This document shows positions 9,021 to 17,519 of a stretch of DNA of 63,176 bases, in pieces. Each line of letters starts with the position of its first letter. The first letter of the stretch is position 1. A program made the position numbers and the translations under genes. The DNA comes from an uncultured Collinsella sp. Lineage in GTDB: Bacteria > Actinomycetota > Coriobacteriia > Coriobacteriales > Coriobacteriaceae. The stretch is from positions 1 to 63,176 of the forward strand of contig CABUPE010000010.1 of assembly GCA_902493515.1 (NCBI GenBank), in the 5' to 3' direction. The notes below the pieces were generated by a model, which was not told the DNA's origin, did not search any database, and saw only the letters and a program-made list of their open reading frames with translations.

Positions 9021-9376
9021 GGAAAATGTATCCCGTTCTGGAGCCAAAAACTGGGCCGTAGTTTCCGCCAAACATGCCATCCGGAAAGCGTGTCCCGTTC
9101 TGAGCCTGAATTCTGGGATGCACTTTCCGCTGAAGCTTCTACCGGAAAATGCATCCCATTCCGAGCGCTCATTCCGGGACGCAGCTTCCGCCTGCGGCCC
9201 CGCTGGGAAAGTTCGTCCCGCTCTGAGCGCTCATTCCGGGATGCGATTTCCGTTTGAGGCCCGATCCGGAAACGGTATCCCACTCTGGGGCCGAAATCTG
9301 GGACGCAGTTTCCGGTTGAGGGGCGTTCCGGAAAGCGCGTCCCATTCCGAACGTCAATTCCGGGACACAGTTTCCG
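9021..9376. repeat. Array A: six units of a 62-bp palindromic repeat
   Basis: The word GGAAA opens units at 9021, 9083, 9144, 9206, 9268 and 9330, a period of 61-62 bp. Each unit reads GGAAA-N2-G-N2-TCCC, then about 18 nt rich in TTCTGAGC-like sequence, then GGGA-N2-C-N2-TTTCC. The second arm is therefore a degenerate inverse of the first. A 14-bp motif thus alternates orientation about every 31 bp. Units differ from each other at many positions. The remaining DNA of the 8966-9670 gap (9377-9670) is AT-richer and shows no gene; it must contain the promoter of the next gene. Confidence 0.88.
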
Positions 9377-9670
9377 CCGACACAGACGACGACCTGCAGC
9401 CCTTATCACATGCCTTCAAATATACGATCCAGAGACACAAAACAGCAGATAGAATGCTCTTTTCAAAAAAGTACACGTCCCGAAACTTACCCATTCTTCA
9501 TAACTCGCTACCGTTCAAGGTCGCCGATTACCGCCCACCGATTCAGCTTCAAAAAATGACGTCAAAACCAGGCCATCTACCTGCATGGTTAGATTTTGGT
9601 CAGCTTTTGGTCAGCTGAGCGGCAAGTTCCAGCTGATACGTTTTTGCTACCCAAAAGGAGGCGGTAGCTC

Positions 9671-10669
9671 ATGACCCATTGCAATGACCAACTCATCGAC
9701 CAGCTGTTGAACCAAGCCGAACAAGAGGGGCGCTGTCTGATTCCCCCGAGCACGGCGATCCGAAAAGCGCTCCTTCGGCGCACCGGCGGCACGGTTGTCT
9801 CGCCCATGCCGGGGTTGTTTGCGCGAAAAACGCGCTGGGATGAACTCAACCGAGCGCAACGCCATTGCGAGATTATCCGCGCCCTTGCGATCATCCATCC
9901 CGATTGGACGTTCTGCTCGTTTTCGGCAGCTTGCCTGCTGGGGCTCGAGGTCTCGTGGCGACACCTGAACGTCGTGCATGTTTGCAGCTCGACAAAGCCG
10001 TCGGCTCGTCCGGGCGCACATATTCAGCGACACCAGATTGAGCCGGCCGGAGCAATACGCAGGGCCGGCATATCGGTAACGCCGCCCATCCAAACGGCCA
10101 CAGATTGCCTGCTGCAAACTGGTTTTGCCGACGGCATGCCCATTGCCGATTCGGCGATCTCAAAGCTCGGCGTTGCGCCGGAACAGCTGATGGAGGCCGT
10201 CGAGCAACGAGTGACCGCCCGCAATGATCGCGCGATTCGCACCGCCCTCACGACACTTCGATATGCCGACGCCCGCGCCGAGAGCGGCGGGGAATCGGTC
10301 GCCCGAGCCGTCATGATCGAGACGGGCTTTGCGCCCGACTGGCTTCAATACGAGCTGACGGACCCCTTCGATTCGGCCAAGCCCATACGAACGGACTTTG
10401 CCTGGGAGCGCCAGGCGCGGGAACTCACGCTGGGCGAGCTCGACGGGCTCATCAAATATACCGACCAGACCATGCTGGCCGGACGCACCACCGCCGAGGC
10501 GCTCGTTGCCGAACGACAGCGCGAGGCGCACCTATCGCTCTACGGCCACCCTCTGCTGCGCTTTACCATGAACGAGGTCCGCTCGACAGGAATGCTCGCC
10601 AAAAAACTGCAGACGGCAGGCATCCGGCAGACCGCTCTACCGACATGGCTCAACGAGGTGGACCTGTAG
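9671..10669 (+). CDS. AbiEi-like regulator with Vsr-like nuclease tail
   Basis: This 332-residue protein starts at an ATG with a strong GGAGG site. Residues ~1-60 look like the AbiEi-type winged-helix antitoxin region (SPMPGLFARK...W). Residues ~60-160 match the 'AbiEi family antitoxin/transcriptional regulator' block of actinobacteria (FCSFSAACLLGLEV). The C-terminus has the pattern of a Vsr/DUF559-type nuclease: E204-SGGES, D242 in RTDFAW, E256-L-D258-G, K262-Y263, then a late ERQREAHL helix. No AbiEii toxin gene is adjacent, so it is not an obvious toxin-antitoxin pair. It is the only plus-strand gene in the first 20 kb and is bracketed by two copies of the same 62-bp repeat array. A housekeeping role is unlikely; the exact function is unknown. 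Confidence 0.75.
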   Translation: MTHCNDQLIDQLLNQAEQEGRCLIPPSTAIRKALLRRTGGTVVSPMPGLFARKTRWDELNRAQRHCEIIRALAIIHPDWTFCSFSAACLLGLEVSWRHLNVVHVCSSTKPSARPGAHIQRHQIEPAGAIRRAGISVTPPIQTATDCLLQTGFADGMPIADSAISKLGVAPEQLMEAVEQRVTARNDRAIRTALTTLRYADARAESGGESVARAVMIETGFAPDWLQYELTDPFDSAKPIRTDFAWERQARELTLGELDGLIKYTDQTMLAGRTTAEALVAERQREAHLSLYGHPLLRFTMNEVRSTGMLAKKLQTAGIRQTALPTWLNEVDL

Positions 10670-10695
10670 GAGCTGTTGAGCTTATGCCCGCCTGC

Positions 10696-10967
10696 CCATC
10701 AAACTGGGGCACACTTTCCAGTTGGCGGCACCCGCGGAAACCATATCTCAGATTGAGTGCTCAGAATGGGATGCGCCTTCCATATGGCATACCTAGCGGA
10801 AACCGTGTCCCGGAATCAAGGCCCAGAACGGGACACGCTTTCCGGCTGAAGCGCCCAGCGGAAACTGCATCCCAGAATAGACGCTCAAACTGGGACGCAA
10901 TTTCCGGTTTCCTGCTGTTCCGGAAAGTGCATCCCATTCTGGAGCCGAATTCCGGGACACAGTTTCC
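10696..10967. repeat. Array B: four and a half units of the same 62-bp palindromic repeat
   Basis: A half unit (GGGGCACACTTTCC, 10696-10709) is followed by GGAAA-opening units at 10736, 10798, 10860 and 10922. The spacing is exactly 62 bp each time and the last right arm ends near 10967. The arm pattern (GGAAA-N2-G-N2-TCCC ... GGGA-N2-C-N2-TTTCC) is that of array A, 1.3 kb away on the other side of the AbiEi/Vsr-like gene. Array B starts about 25 bp after that gene's stop codon. It fills most of the 420-bp gap before the hydroxylase terminator. Confidence 0.88.
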
Positions 10968-10992
10968 GCATGCGGAGGCGCTCCAAACAAAA

Positions 10993-11020
10993 GGCCCCGG
11001 CTCGCGATGGAGCCGGGGCC
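10993..11020 (-). terminator. Rho-independent terminator of the purine hydroxylase operon
   Basis: GGCCCCGGCTC (10993-11003) pairs perfectly with GAGCCGGGGCC (11010-11020). On the minus strand the hairpin is followed by TTTTGTTTGG. It lies about 70 bp past the hydroxylase stop codon. Confidence 0.85.
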
Positions 11021-11089
11021 AAAGGCGCAGCATATACAGTTGATGTTGAGCGCGAACAGCCCGTCAACAATGGCTGTCCGCGCCCTACC

Positions 11090-13867
11090 CTAGCCGCGGT
11101 GACGGGCGCGGCTGTATGGCGTATCCACCATGGGCAGATCGGGACGCAGCTTGCCGTCGAACGCGCGGTAGGCGTTCTGCACGGCGGGCGCCGTGGGGAT
11201 CGTTGCGATCTCGCCGATGCCCTTGCTGCCGTATGCCACGGGCAACAGCTCGTCCTTCTCCACGTAGATGGCGTGGATATTCGGGATCTCGGGCGCACGG
11301 AACAGCCCGAGCGTACCGTACCTTGCCTGGGGCACGCAGTCCTTGAGCGGCCAGTCCTCGGTAAGCGCATAGCCCATACCCATGAGCACGCCGCCTTCGA
11401 TCTGACCCTGGATGGAGATGGGGTTGACCACCTTGCCGGAATCGTGCGCGGCATAGACCTCGCTCACGCGGCCGTCATCATCCAGAATGACCACATGCGT
11501 GGCAAAACCGTAGCAGATGTGGCTCTTGGGGTTGGGAACATCCGCACCCAGCTTGTCGGTCGGCTCCAGATACACGTAGCCAAACTCGCATCCCTCGAGC
11601 GCCTTGATGGCGGTCGCGGGATCCTGAGGATGCATGCCCTGGCCGGCGACGAGCTCCTGCGTGCGCAACTGATAGGCGCGACCGTCGTCGTACTCAATCT
11701 TGACGCCGTCGCCATGCGCATTCACGGGAGCGGCGGGCGCAGACTTGCCGGCCTCGATGTCAAGCATGGCATCGCGCAGCAGGAAGGCGGCACCGCGCAC
11801 GGCCTCGCCGGTCACGACCGTCTGACGCGAGCCAGACGTGGTGCCGGAGTCGGGAGCGTTCTCGGTAGAGCACTCGCCATTGGCAATGCAGCTCAGCGGC
11901 AGACCGCAGGCCTCGGCAACGTCCTGCAAAAAGACCGTGTTGCAGCCCTGGCCGATGTCGGACGTGGCGGCGTAGACCACGGCGCGGCCATCCTCGACGC
12001 GGATCTTGCAGCGGCCGGCATCGGGCAGGCCCACGCCCACGCCGGCGTTCTTCATGGCGCAGGCGATACCGGCGTGTCCGGGATGCGCGTAGTAGGCATC
12101 CTTGACCTCGAGCAGCGTCTCTTTAAGCGCCGTGGAGCAATCGGCAATCTGGCCGTTGGGCAAAACCTCGCCCGGCTCGATGGCGTTGCGGTAGCGAATC
12201 TCCCACGGATCCAGGCCGACCTTCTCTGCCAGCAGGTCAATCAAGCTCTCGAGCGCAAACTCGGACTGGCAAACGCCAAAGCCGCGGTACGCGCCGGCGG
12301 GCGGGTTGTTGGTGTAGTAGCCAAAACCGCGAATGTCGGTGTTCTGGTACTTGTAGGGGCCGACGGCATGCGTGCAGGCGCGCTCGAGCACCGGGCCGCA
12401 CAGCGAAGCGTAGGCGCCGGTATCGAAGTTGATCTCGCAGTCCAGGCCGGTAAAGTTGCCCTCGGCGTCGCAACCCAGCGTAAAGGTGCCGTCCATGGCA
12501 TGGCGCTTGGGATGGAAAGCGAGCGACTCGGTACGCGTGAGCTTGCACTTCACAGGACGCTGAAACTTATATGCGGCGAGCGCGGCCAGATGCTGGATGG
12601 ACACGTCCTCTTTACCGCCAAAGCCGCCGCCCACGAGCATGGTCTCGACGACCACGCGCTCGGGCTCGTTGTCCCAGCCAAACATGTGGGCACACTCTTT
12701 GCGCGTATCGTAGGCACCTTGATCGGTCGACTGCACCTTGACGCCGTTCTTGTACGGGAAGGCGACGGCGCACTCGGGCTCCAAGAAGGCATGCTCGGTA
12801 AAGGGCGTGGTAAAGCGCTGCGTCACGGTGAACGCGCTCTCCGCCAGTGCCTTGGCGGCGTCGCCACGCGTCACGTGACGGCTCTGGCATACATTGTCCT
12901 TGAGCTCCGCCGTGTTGCCAAAGGCAAAGAAGCTGTCGTGCAGGCGTGGGGCGTCGGTGGCCTTGGCCTCGGCGATGTTGCGCACGGGCTCCAGCGGCTC
13001 GTAATCGATCTTTACGAGCTTCTTGGCCTTCTCGAGCGTCGCCTCGTCCTCGGCAACCACCAGCACGATGGCGTCACCCACGCAGCGGGTGATATCGCCC
13101 TGGGCGATCATGACGTCCCAGTCCTGGATAAGGTGACCGACCTGGTTGACTGGCACGTCCTCGGCGCGCAGAATGCCCACCACGCCGGGCAGGGCCTCGG
13201 CCTTGGAGGCATCGATGGAGAGCACGCGGGCGCGCGGGTACTTGGAGCGCACGGCGCTGGCATAGGTCAGGCCCGGCTGATCGAGTTCGTCGATGTCGTC
13301 GGGGTACTCACCCTCGCCGAGCACCTTCTTGCGCACGTCGATACGGAAGGCGCGCTTGCCCACGCCGTAGTCGTCGCCGCGCTCCAAGTCCTCGTCGATC
13401 TGCTTTTCGCCGCGGAGCACCGCGGCCGCCAGCGAAATGCCCTCGATGATCTTTTTGTAGCCAGTGCAACGGCAGACGTTGCCGCGGATGGCGTACTTGA
13501 TCTGCTCCTCGGTGGGCTCGGGATCCTCGGCGATGAGCGCTGCACCCGCCATGACCATGCCGGGGATGCAAAAACCGCACTGCACGGCGCCCACGGCGCC
13601 AAAGGCGTACACAAAGGCCTCGCGCACGTCCTCGGGCAGGCCCTCGACGGTCACGATGTTGCGGCCGGCGGCAAGAGCGGTGGTCAGCACGCACGCCTTG
13701 ACGGCCGCACCGTCCACGTGGATGGTGCAGGTACCGCAGGCGCCCTCGGAGCAGCCGTCCTTGGCGGAGTGAATGTGCAGGTCGTCGCGCAGGTAGCGCA
13801 GCAGCGGTTTGTTTTGGGTCGTCGTGCGCTCGACGCCGTTAACGGTAAAAGTGAATTCCTGTGCCAT
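11090..13867 (-). CDS. Selenium-dependent xanthine dehydrogenase-family molybdenum hydroxylase
   Basis: This 925-residue fusion joins an N-terminal 2Fe-2S domain to the large molybdopterin domain. Ligands of the plant-type cluster are C39, C44, C47 and C59; those of the second cluster are C97, C100, C132 and C134 (VCRCTGY). The catalytic domain shows GGGFGGKED, GAYRGFGV, SGTTSGSRQT and the late GSKGIGEIA segment, whose Glu is the usual base in this family. The fused layout and the YgfK/SsnA neighbours match the selenium-dependent hydroxylases acting on xanthine or related purines. Selenium use is inferred from family and context, not visible in sequence. A separate FAD subunit is absent, so electrons probably pass to the polyferredoxin and YgfK. 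Confidence 0.9.
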   Translation of the reverse strand: MAQEFTFTVNGVERTTTQNKPLLRYLRDDLHIHSAKDGCSEGACGTCTIHVDGAAVKACVLTTALAAGRNIVTVEGLPEDVREAFVYAFGAVGAVQCGFCIPGMVMAGAALIAEDPEPTEEQIKYAIRGNVCRCTGYKKIIEGISLAAAVLRGEKQIDEDLERGDDYGVGKRAFRIDVRKKVLGEGEYPDDIDELDQPGLTYASAVRSKYPRARVLSIDASKAEALPGVVGILRAEDVPVNQVGHLIQDWDVMIAQGDITRCVGDAIVLVVAEDEATLEKAKKLVKIDYEPLEPVRNIAEAKATDAPRLHDSFFAFGNTAELKDNVCQSRHVTRGDAAKALAESAFTVTQRFTTPFTEHAFLEPECAVAFPYKNGVKVQSTDQGAYDTRKECAHMFGWDNEPERVVVETMLVGGGFGGKEDVSIQHLAALAAYKFQRPVKCKLTRTESLAFHPKRHAMDGTFTLGCDAEGNFTGLDCEINFDTGAYASLCGPVLERACTHAVGPYKYQNTDIRGFGYYTNNPPAGAYRGFGVCQSEFALESLIDLLAEKVGLDPWEIRYRNAIEPGEVLPNGQIADCSTALKETLLEVKDAYYAHPGHAGIACAMKNAGVGVGLPDAGRCKIRVEDGRAVVYAATSDIGQGCNTVFLQDVAEACGLPLSCIANGECSTENAPDSGTTSGSRQTVVTGEAVRGAAFLLRDAMLDIEAGKSAPAAPVNAHGDGVKIEYDDGRAYQLRTQELVAGQGMHPQDPATAIKALEGCEFGYVYLEPTDKLGADVPNPKSHICYGFATHVVILDDDGRVSEVYAAHDSGKVVNPISIQGQIEGGVLMGMGYALTEDWPLKDCVPQARYGTLGLFRAPEIPNIHAIYVEKDELLPVAYGSKGIGEIATIPTAPAVQNAYRAFDGKLRPDLPMVDTPYSRARHRG

Positions 13868-13879
13868 GGTAATTCCCCT

Positions 13880-14359
13880 CTACACGCCGGCGGCGATGCC
13901 GGTGCGGTCGTGGATGGCGCCATGCGGGCACACGACGGCGCACATACCACACGACAGGCAGTCGGCGCCGTCGATGTGGGCGCAGTTGTCCTCGATGCGG
14001 ATAGCGCCGGCAGGGCACTTTTTGGCGCACATACCGCAACCGATGCAGCTCGTGTCGCAGATCTTGCGCGCAATGGCGCCCTTATCGGTGTTGTTGCAGC
14101 GCACCAGAATGTTCTGGTAGCCGGGAACGAAGGCAATCACGCGCTGCGGGCACGCCATGCCGCACAGGCCACAGCCCGTGCACTTGGAGCGATCCACGCG
14201 GGCGATGCCATCGACCAGCGCAATGGCGCCGTGGGGGCAGGCCGTGACACAGGCACCACAGCCAATGCAGCCTTCGCTGCAGCGGGCGTCGTCGCCTGCG
14301 GAAGCACAGCCGCTTCCGCAGGCAACGTAGGCCACGTTATGTTGAATGGATTTGGCCAT
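13880..14359 (-). CDS. Polyferredoxin, four 4Fe-4S motifs
   Basis: This 159-residue iron-sulfur protein contains four CxxCxxCxxxCP motifs: CIGCGACVTACP, CTGCGLCGMACP, CIGCGMCAKKCP and CLSCGMCAVVCP. It also has an N-terminal Cys-rich segment (CGSGCASAGDDARCSEG) resembling that of RnfB-like proteins. It is probably a cytoplasmic electron carrier between the molybdenum hydroxylase (12 nt downstream) and YgfK (11 nt upstream). The tight spacing on both sides indicates one transcript. It has no transmembrane segment. Confidence 0.9.
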   Translation of the reverse strand: MAKSIQHNVAYVACGSGCASAGDDARCSEGCIGCGACVTACPHGAIALVDGIARVDRSKCTGCGLCGMACPQRVIAFVPGYQNILVRCNNTDKGAIARKICDTSCIGCGMCAKKCPAGAIRIEDNCAHIDGADCLSCGMCAVVCPHGAIHDRTGIAAGV

Positions 14360-14370
14360 AAGAGACTCGC

Positions 14371-17370
14371 CTATTTCTTAAGAAGGTACGAATAGTTGTC
14401 GCGCACAGCCCTGATGGTCAGGCGGACGGCCTCGGGAAGACCGGTGTTGACGGCATCGACCGAGACGGTGCGGACCGTGCCGGCGACGCGGACCTTAAAG
14501 TGGTCCTCGTCCACGGCCAGGAAGCCCTCATTCTCGGAGTTCTCCATGTCCTGATCGCTCCAGAACAGGGTGAGCTTGTCCTTGTAGGGACGACCCTCCT
14601 GGTAGGGGCAGAACACGGCGCAGTTGCCGCACTCGTTGCACATGCCATCGACATGAACGACCTGATGCTTGGCCAGGCCCGGCACCTTAATGGCCACGTT
14701 GGCGCGGTTGGGGCACACGTCGCAGCAGACCTCGCACACCGAGCCGCAGCCCAGGCAGCGGGTCTTGGTGCAGTTGCGCTTGTCGCGGCACAGCGACCCC
14801 TTGCGCTCGTAGCAAGTGTCCTCGCGGCCGGCCTGCTCGTTGCAGTCGGCGTACTTGTTAAAGTCCACGTCGGCGATGGCACGGGCGACCTCGGCGGCAT
14901 CGGCGATAGCCTCGACCACGGTGGCAGGACCGCGGCGGCAGTCGCCCGCAGCCCAGACGCCCTCGACGCCGGTGGAGGTAGCGGCAAGGCGGCCGCGACG
15001 GTCGTGCTCGACGCCCGCGGCATCGTACAGGCTGGCGTCGATGCCCTCGCCCACGGCGCAGATCACCGTGGTGGCGGGAAGCTCAACAGTCTCGCCCGTG
15101 GCGACGGGGCTGCGGCGGCCGCTTGCATCCGGCTCGCCAAGCTCCATAACATCGCAGGTCAGCACGGCGCCGTTGAGTGCCTTAGGTGCCAGCAGCTCGC
15201 AGAACTCAACGCCGTCGGCAAGAGCAAGATCGAGCTCTTCCTCATCGGCGGGCATCTGCTTCTTGGTGCGGCGGTAGACCAGGCGCACGTTCTTCACGCC
15301 GGCCAGGCGCTTGGCCACGCGGGCCGCGTCCATGGCGGTGTTGCCGGCGCCAATGACCACGACGTCCTCGCCCAGCTCGAGCTTCTCGCCCTTCTTGGCG
15401 GCCTCGAGGAACTCCAGCACGTCGAGCTCGGCGCCCTCGCCCAGGCCCGCAGAGCCGGGCATCCAGGCACCGGTGGCCACGACCACGTCGGTAAAGCCCT
15501 GGTCCTTGAGCTCGTCAATGGAATCAACGCGAGCGTTGAGCTGCACCTTGGCGCCAAAGGCTAGGCAGAGCTCGGCATCGTGGGAGATATCGTCGCTCGC
15601 GATACGGAACTCGGGAATCACGTGACGGACCACGCCGCCGAGCGAGTCGCGGGCCTCAAAGATGGTGACGGGCACGCCGGCACGCGTCAGGAAGAACGCC
15701 GTCGCCAGGCCGGCCGGGCCGCCGCCGATAACGGCAACGTTGCGCTCGCCGTCGTTGGCGATGGCCTGGGCGCGCAGCTTGGGCAGCACGGCGGTCATGG
15801 CCTCGCGGGCGGCCTTGAGCTTGCTGGCGCGAATCTGGGCGCCCTCGGGCTCGTAGAACGCACGCTCGCAGGCACGGCCGCAGGGATGCGGGCAGATGGT
15901 GCCGGTAATGAACGGCAGGGCGTTGCGCTCGATGATGATGTTGAGTGCGTCCTCGTAGCGGCCCTCGTCAACGGCCGCCAGGTAGGCGGGAATATCCTGC
16001 TGGATGGGGCAGCTCGTGCGGCACGGCGTGGTAAAGCAATCGGAAAGAGGGCTCTTGCCGGCGACCTTGCGGTCGGGCAGCGGACGCAGCGGCTTCTTGT
16101 AGAGCGGGTTGGTGAGTGAGTCGGTCTGGATCGCAGTCACAGCCTCGAGAGAGACACCCGCGAACGGCTTGCCATCCAGGTCGGTAAACTCGCCGGCCAT
16201 CTGGCTAAAGCGCTCGTAGCCACCGGGCTTGAGCACGTCGGTCGCCAGGGTGACGGGCCAAATGCCGGCATCGTACAGGGCGCGGATGTTGTAGACCGTA
16301 GCACCGCCGGAGTAGCTGATGCGCAGCTTGCCATCGAACTGCTCGGTAATGCGACGGGCAGCCTCGATGGTCAGCGAGAACAGCGAACGGCCGGACATGT
16401 ACATCTCGGTGGAAGGCAGCTCGTTCCTCGTCACGTCGACGGGGAAGGTGTTGGTGAGCTTGACGCCAAACTCCAGGCCGCGCTCGGCGCACAGGGCAAT
16501 CAGGCGCTCGAACATGGGCACGGCGTCGGCCCACTGCAGGTCCTCGCGGAAGTGCGTATCGTCGAAGACGATGTAGTCAAAGCCCAGCTCGTTGAGGCGC
16601 TGACGTGCAAACTCATAGCCCAACAGCGTGGGGTTGCACTTGATGTAGGTGTTGAGGCCCTTCTCGGTGATCAGATAGGTCGCGATGCGCTCGATCTCCG
16701 CCGGCGGGCAGCCGTGCAGGGTAGACTCGGTGATGGAGTTGGAGACGCGTGCCGGGATGGACTCGACAAACGCGGCGTCGACATGCTCAAACTTGTCCAG
16801 GTTGGCGAGCGCCCATGCGCGGCACTCGTTCCAGACGTCGGAGCCGCTGGCGTCCTTCATGCCCTCGATGTAGGCGTCGACCTTGGGGCTCTTAATGCCC
16901 TCCAGGTCATAGCCCACGGACATGTTGAAGACAAAGCCGTCCGGGCTGCCCAGGCCGTACTCGCGAGCGATCAGGTGGCAGGCAAACCATGCCTTCACGT
17001 ACTCGGCAAAAGCCTGCGGAACCTCGAGCTCGGTCGACCACTCGCAGTTGTAGCACTCGTCCTGCGCCACAATGCAGGGCTTGTTGACGCACTTGGAGAG
17101 CTCCTCGCCGTCCATAACCTGAACGGTCTTGAGCTCAAAGAAGCGGGAACCGGCCACGTAGGATGCCACGATGTTCTGGGCCAGCTGCGTGTTGGGACCG
17201 GCGGCCGGGCCAAACGGAGTCTCGATGCGCTCGTCAAAAATGGGAAGCGCACCCTCCTGGTTGGTCGTGACCATCTTGCGCACGCCAAAGACGGCGCCCT
17301 GAGTCTTGTGCTCCTCGATGATCCAGTTCATCAGCTGCGAAAACGGGATCGGCCTCATGATGTCGCTCAT
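14371..17370 (-). CDS. ygfK: YgfK-type selenium-associated oxidoreductase (putative selenate reductase subunit)
   Basis: This protein has 999 residues. The start is placed at the ATG at 17368-17370 (MSDIMRPIPFSQLMNWI), preceded by GGAG; upstream in-frame codons are arginine-rich and unlikely. The N-terminal half is a dihydroorotate dehydrogenase-like barrel. The middle is a GltD-like module with Cys-rich TTPCRTSCPIQQDIPAYL, an FAD site (VIGGGPAGLATAF) and an NAD(P) site (VVIGAGNTAMDAARVAKRL). The C-terminus carries ferredoxin-type motifs (CLGCGSVCEVCCDVCP, CNECGNCAVFCPYQ). In the family it goes with selenium-dependent molybdenum hydroxylases; 'selenate reductase' is a historical name. Here it most likely links NAD(P)H to the hydroxylase through the polyferredoxin. 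Confidence 0.92.
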   Translation of the reverse strand: MSDIMRPIPFSQLMNWIIEEHKTQGAVFGVRKMVTTNQEGALPIFDERIETPFGPAAGPNTQLAQNIVASYVAGSRFFELKTVQVMDGEELSKCVNKPCIVAQDECYNCEWSTELEVPQAFAEYVKAWFACHLIAREYGLGSPDGFVFNMSVGYDLEGIKSPKVDAYIEGMKDASGSDVWNECRAWALANLDKFEHVDAAFVESIPARVSNSITESTLHGCPPAEIERIATYLITEKGLNTYIKCNPTLLGYEFARQRLNELGFDYIVFDDTHFREDLQWADAVPMFERLIALCAERGLEFGVKLTNTFPVDVTRNELPSTEMYMSGRSLFSLTIEAARRITEQFDGKLRISYSGGATVYNIRALYDAGIWPVTLATDVLKPGGYERFSQMAGEFTDLDGKPFAGVSLEAVTAIQTDSLTNPLYKKPLRPLPDRKVAGKSPLSDCFTTPCRTSCPIQQDIPAYLAAVDEGRYEDALNIIIERNALPFITGTICPHPCGRACERAFYEPEGAQIRASKLKAAREAMTAVLPKLRAQAIANDGERNVAVIGGGPAGLATAFFLTRAGVPVTIFEARDSLGGVVRHVIPEFRIASDDISHDAELCLAFGAKVQLNARVDSIDELKDQGFTDVVVATGAWMPGSAGLGEGAELDVLEFLEAAKKGEKLELGEDVVVIGAGNTAMDAARVAKRLAGVKNVRLVYRRTKKQMPADEEELDLALADGVEFCELLAPKALNGAVLTCDVMELGEPDASGRRSPVATGETVELPATTVICAVGEGIDASLYDAAGVEHDRRGRLAATSTGVEGVWAAGDCRRGPATVVEAIADAAEVARAIADVDFNKYADCNEQAGREDTCYERKGSLCRDKRNCTKTRCLGCGSVCEVCCDVCPNRANVAIKVPGLAKHQVVHVDGMCNECGNCAVFCPYQEGRPYKDKLTLFWSDQDMENSENEGFLAVDEDHFKVRVAGTVRTVSVDAVNTGLPEAVRLTIRAVRDNYSYLLKK

Positions 17371-17519
17371 AGTGAGCTCCTCTCTGTAACGCCCGGCGAG
17401 ACCGCGCGGCGGGCGCAAATACGGTGTAGCGCTAGCACAGCGCCGGCGACCCCGCGGAGGCCGCCTATACGCGCGCCGGATGCGGCGAAACACCCGACGC
17501 GCGTGAATCTACTTGTGAA

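Noticed and set aside
8951..9409. Open frames through the 62-bp arrays giving repeat-like peptides
   Set aside because: The 62-bp period is not a multiple of three, so units change frame. No ribosome binding site or consistent peptide repeat exists. The palindromic pattern explains the sequence better.
9671..10669. Complete AbiE toxin-antitoxin pair
   Set aside because: No AbiEii nucleotidyltransferase gene follows. The only neighbour is a repeat array and then a convergent operon terminator.
9021..10967. CRISPR array
   Set aside because: There is no invariant direct repeat with unique spacers. The conserved words alternate in orientation and all positions drift. No cas gene is present.
10970..14395. 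1141-codon plus-strand frame opposite the hydroxylase and polyferredoxin
   Set aside because: It is antisense to clear enzymes with full motif sets. The predicted protein has no recognisable domain.
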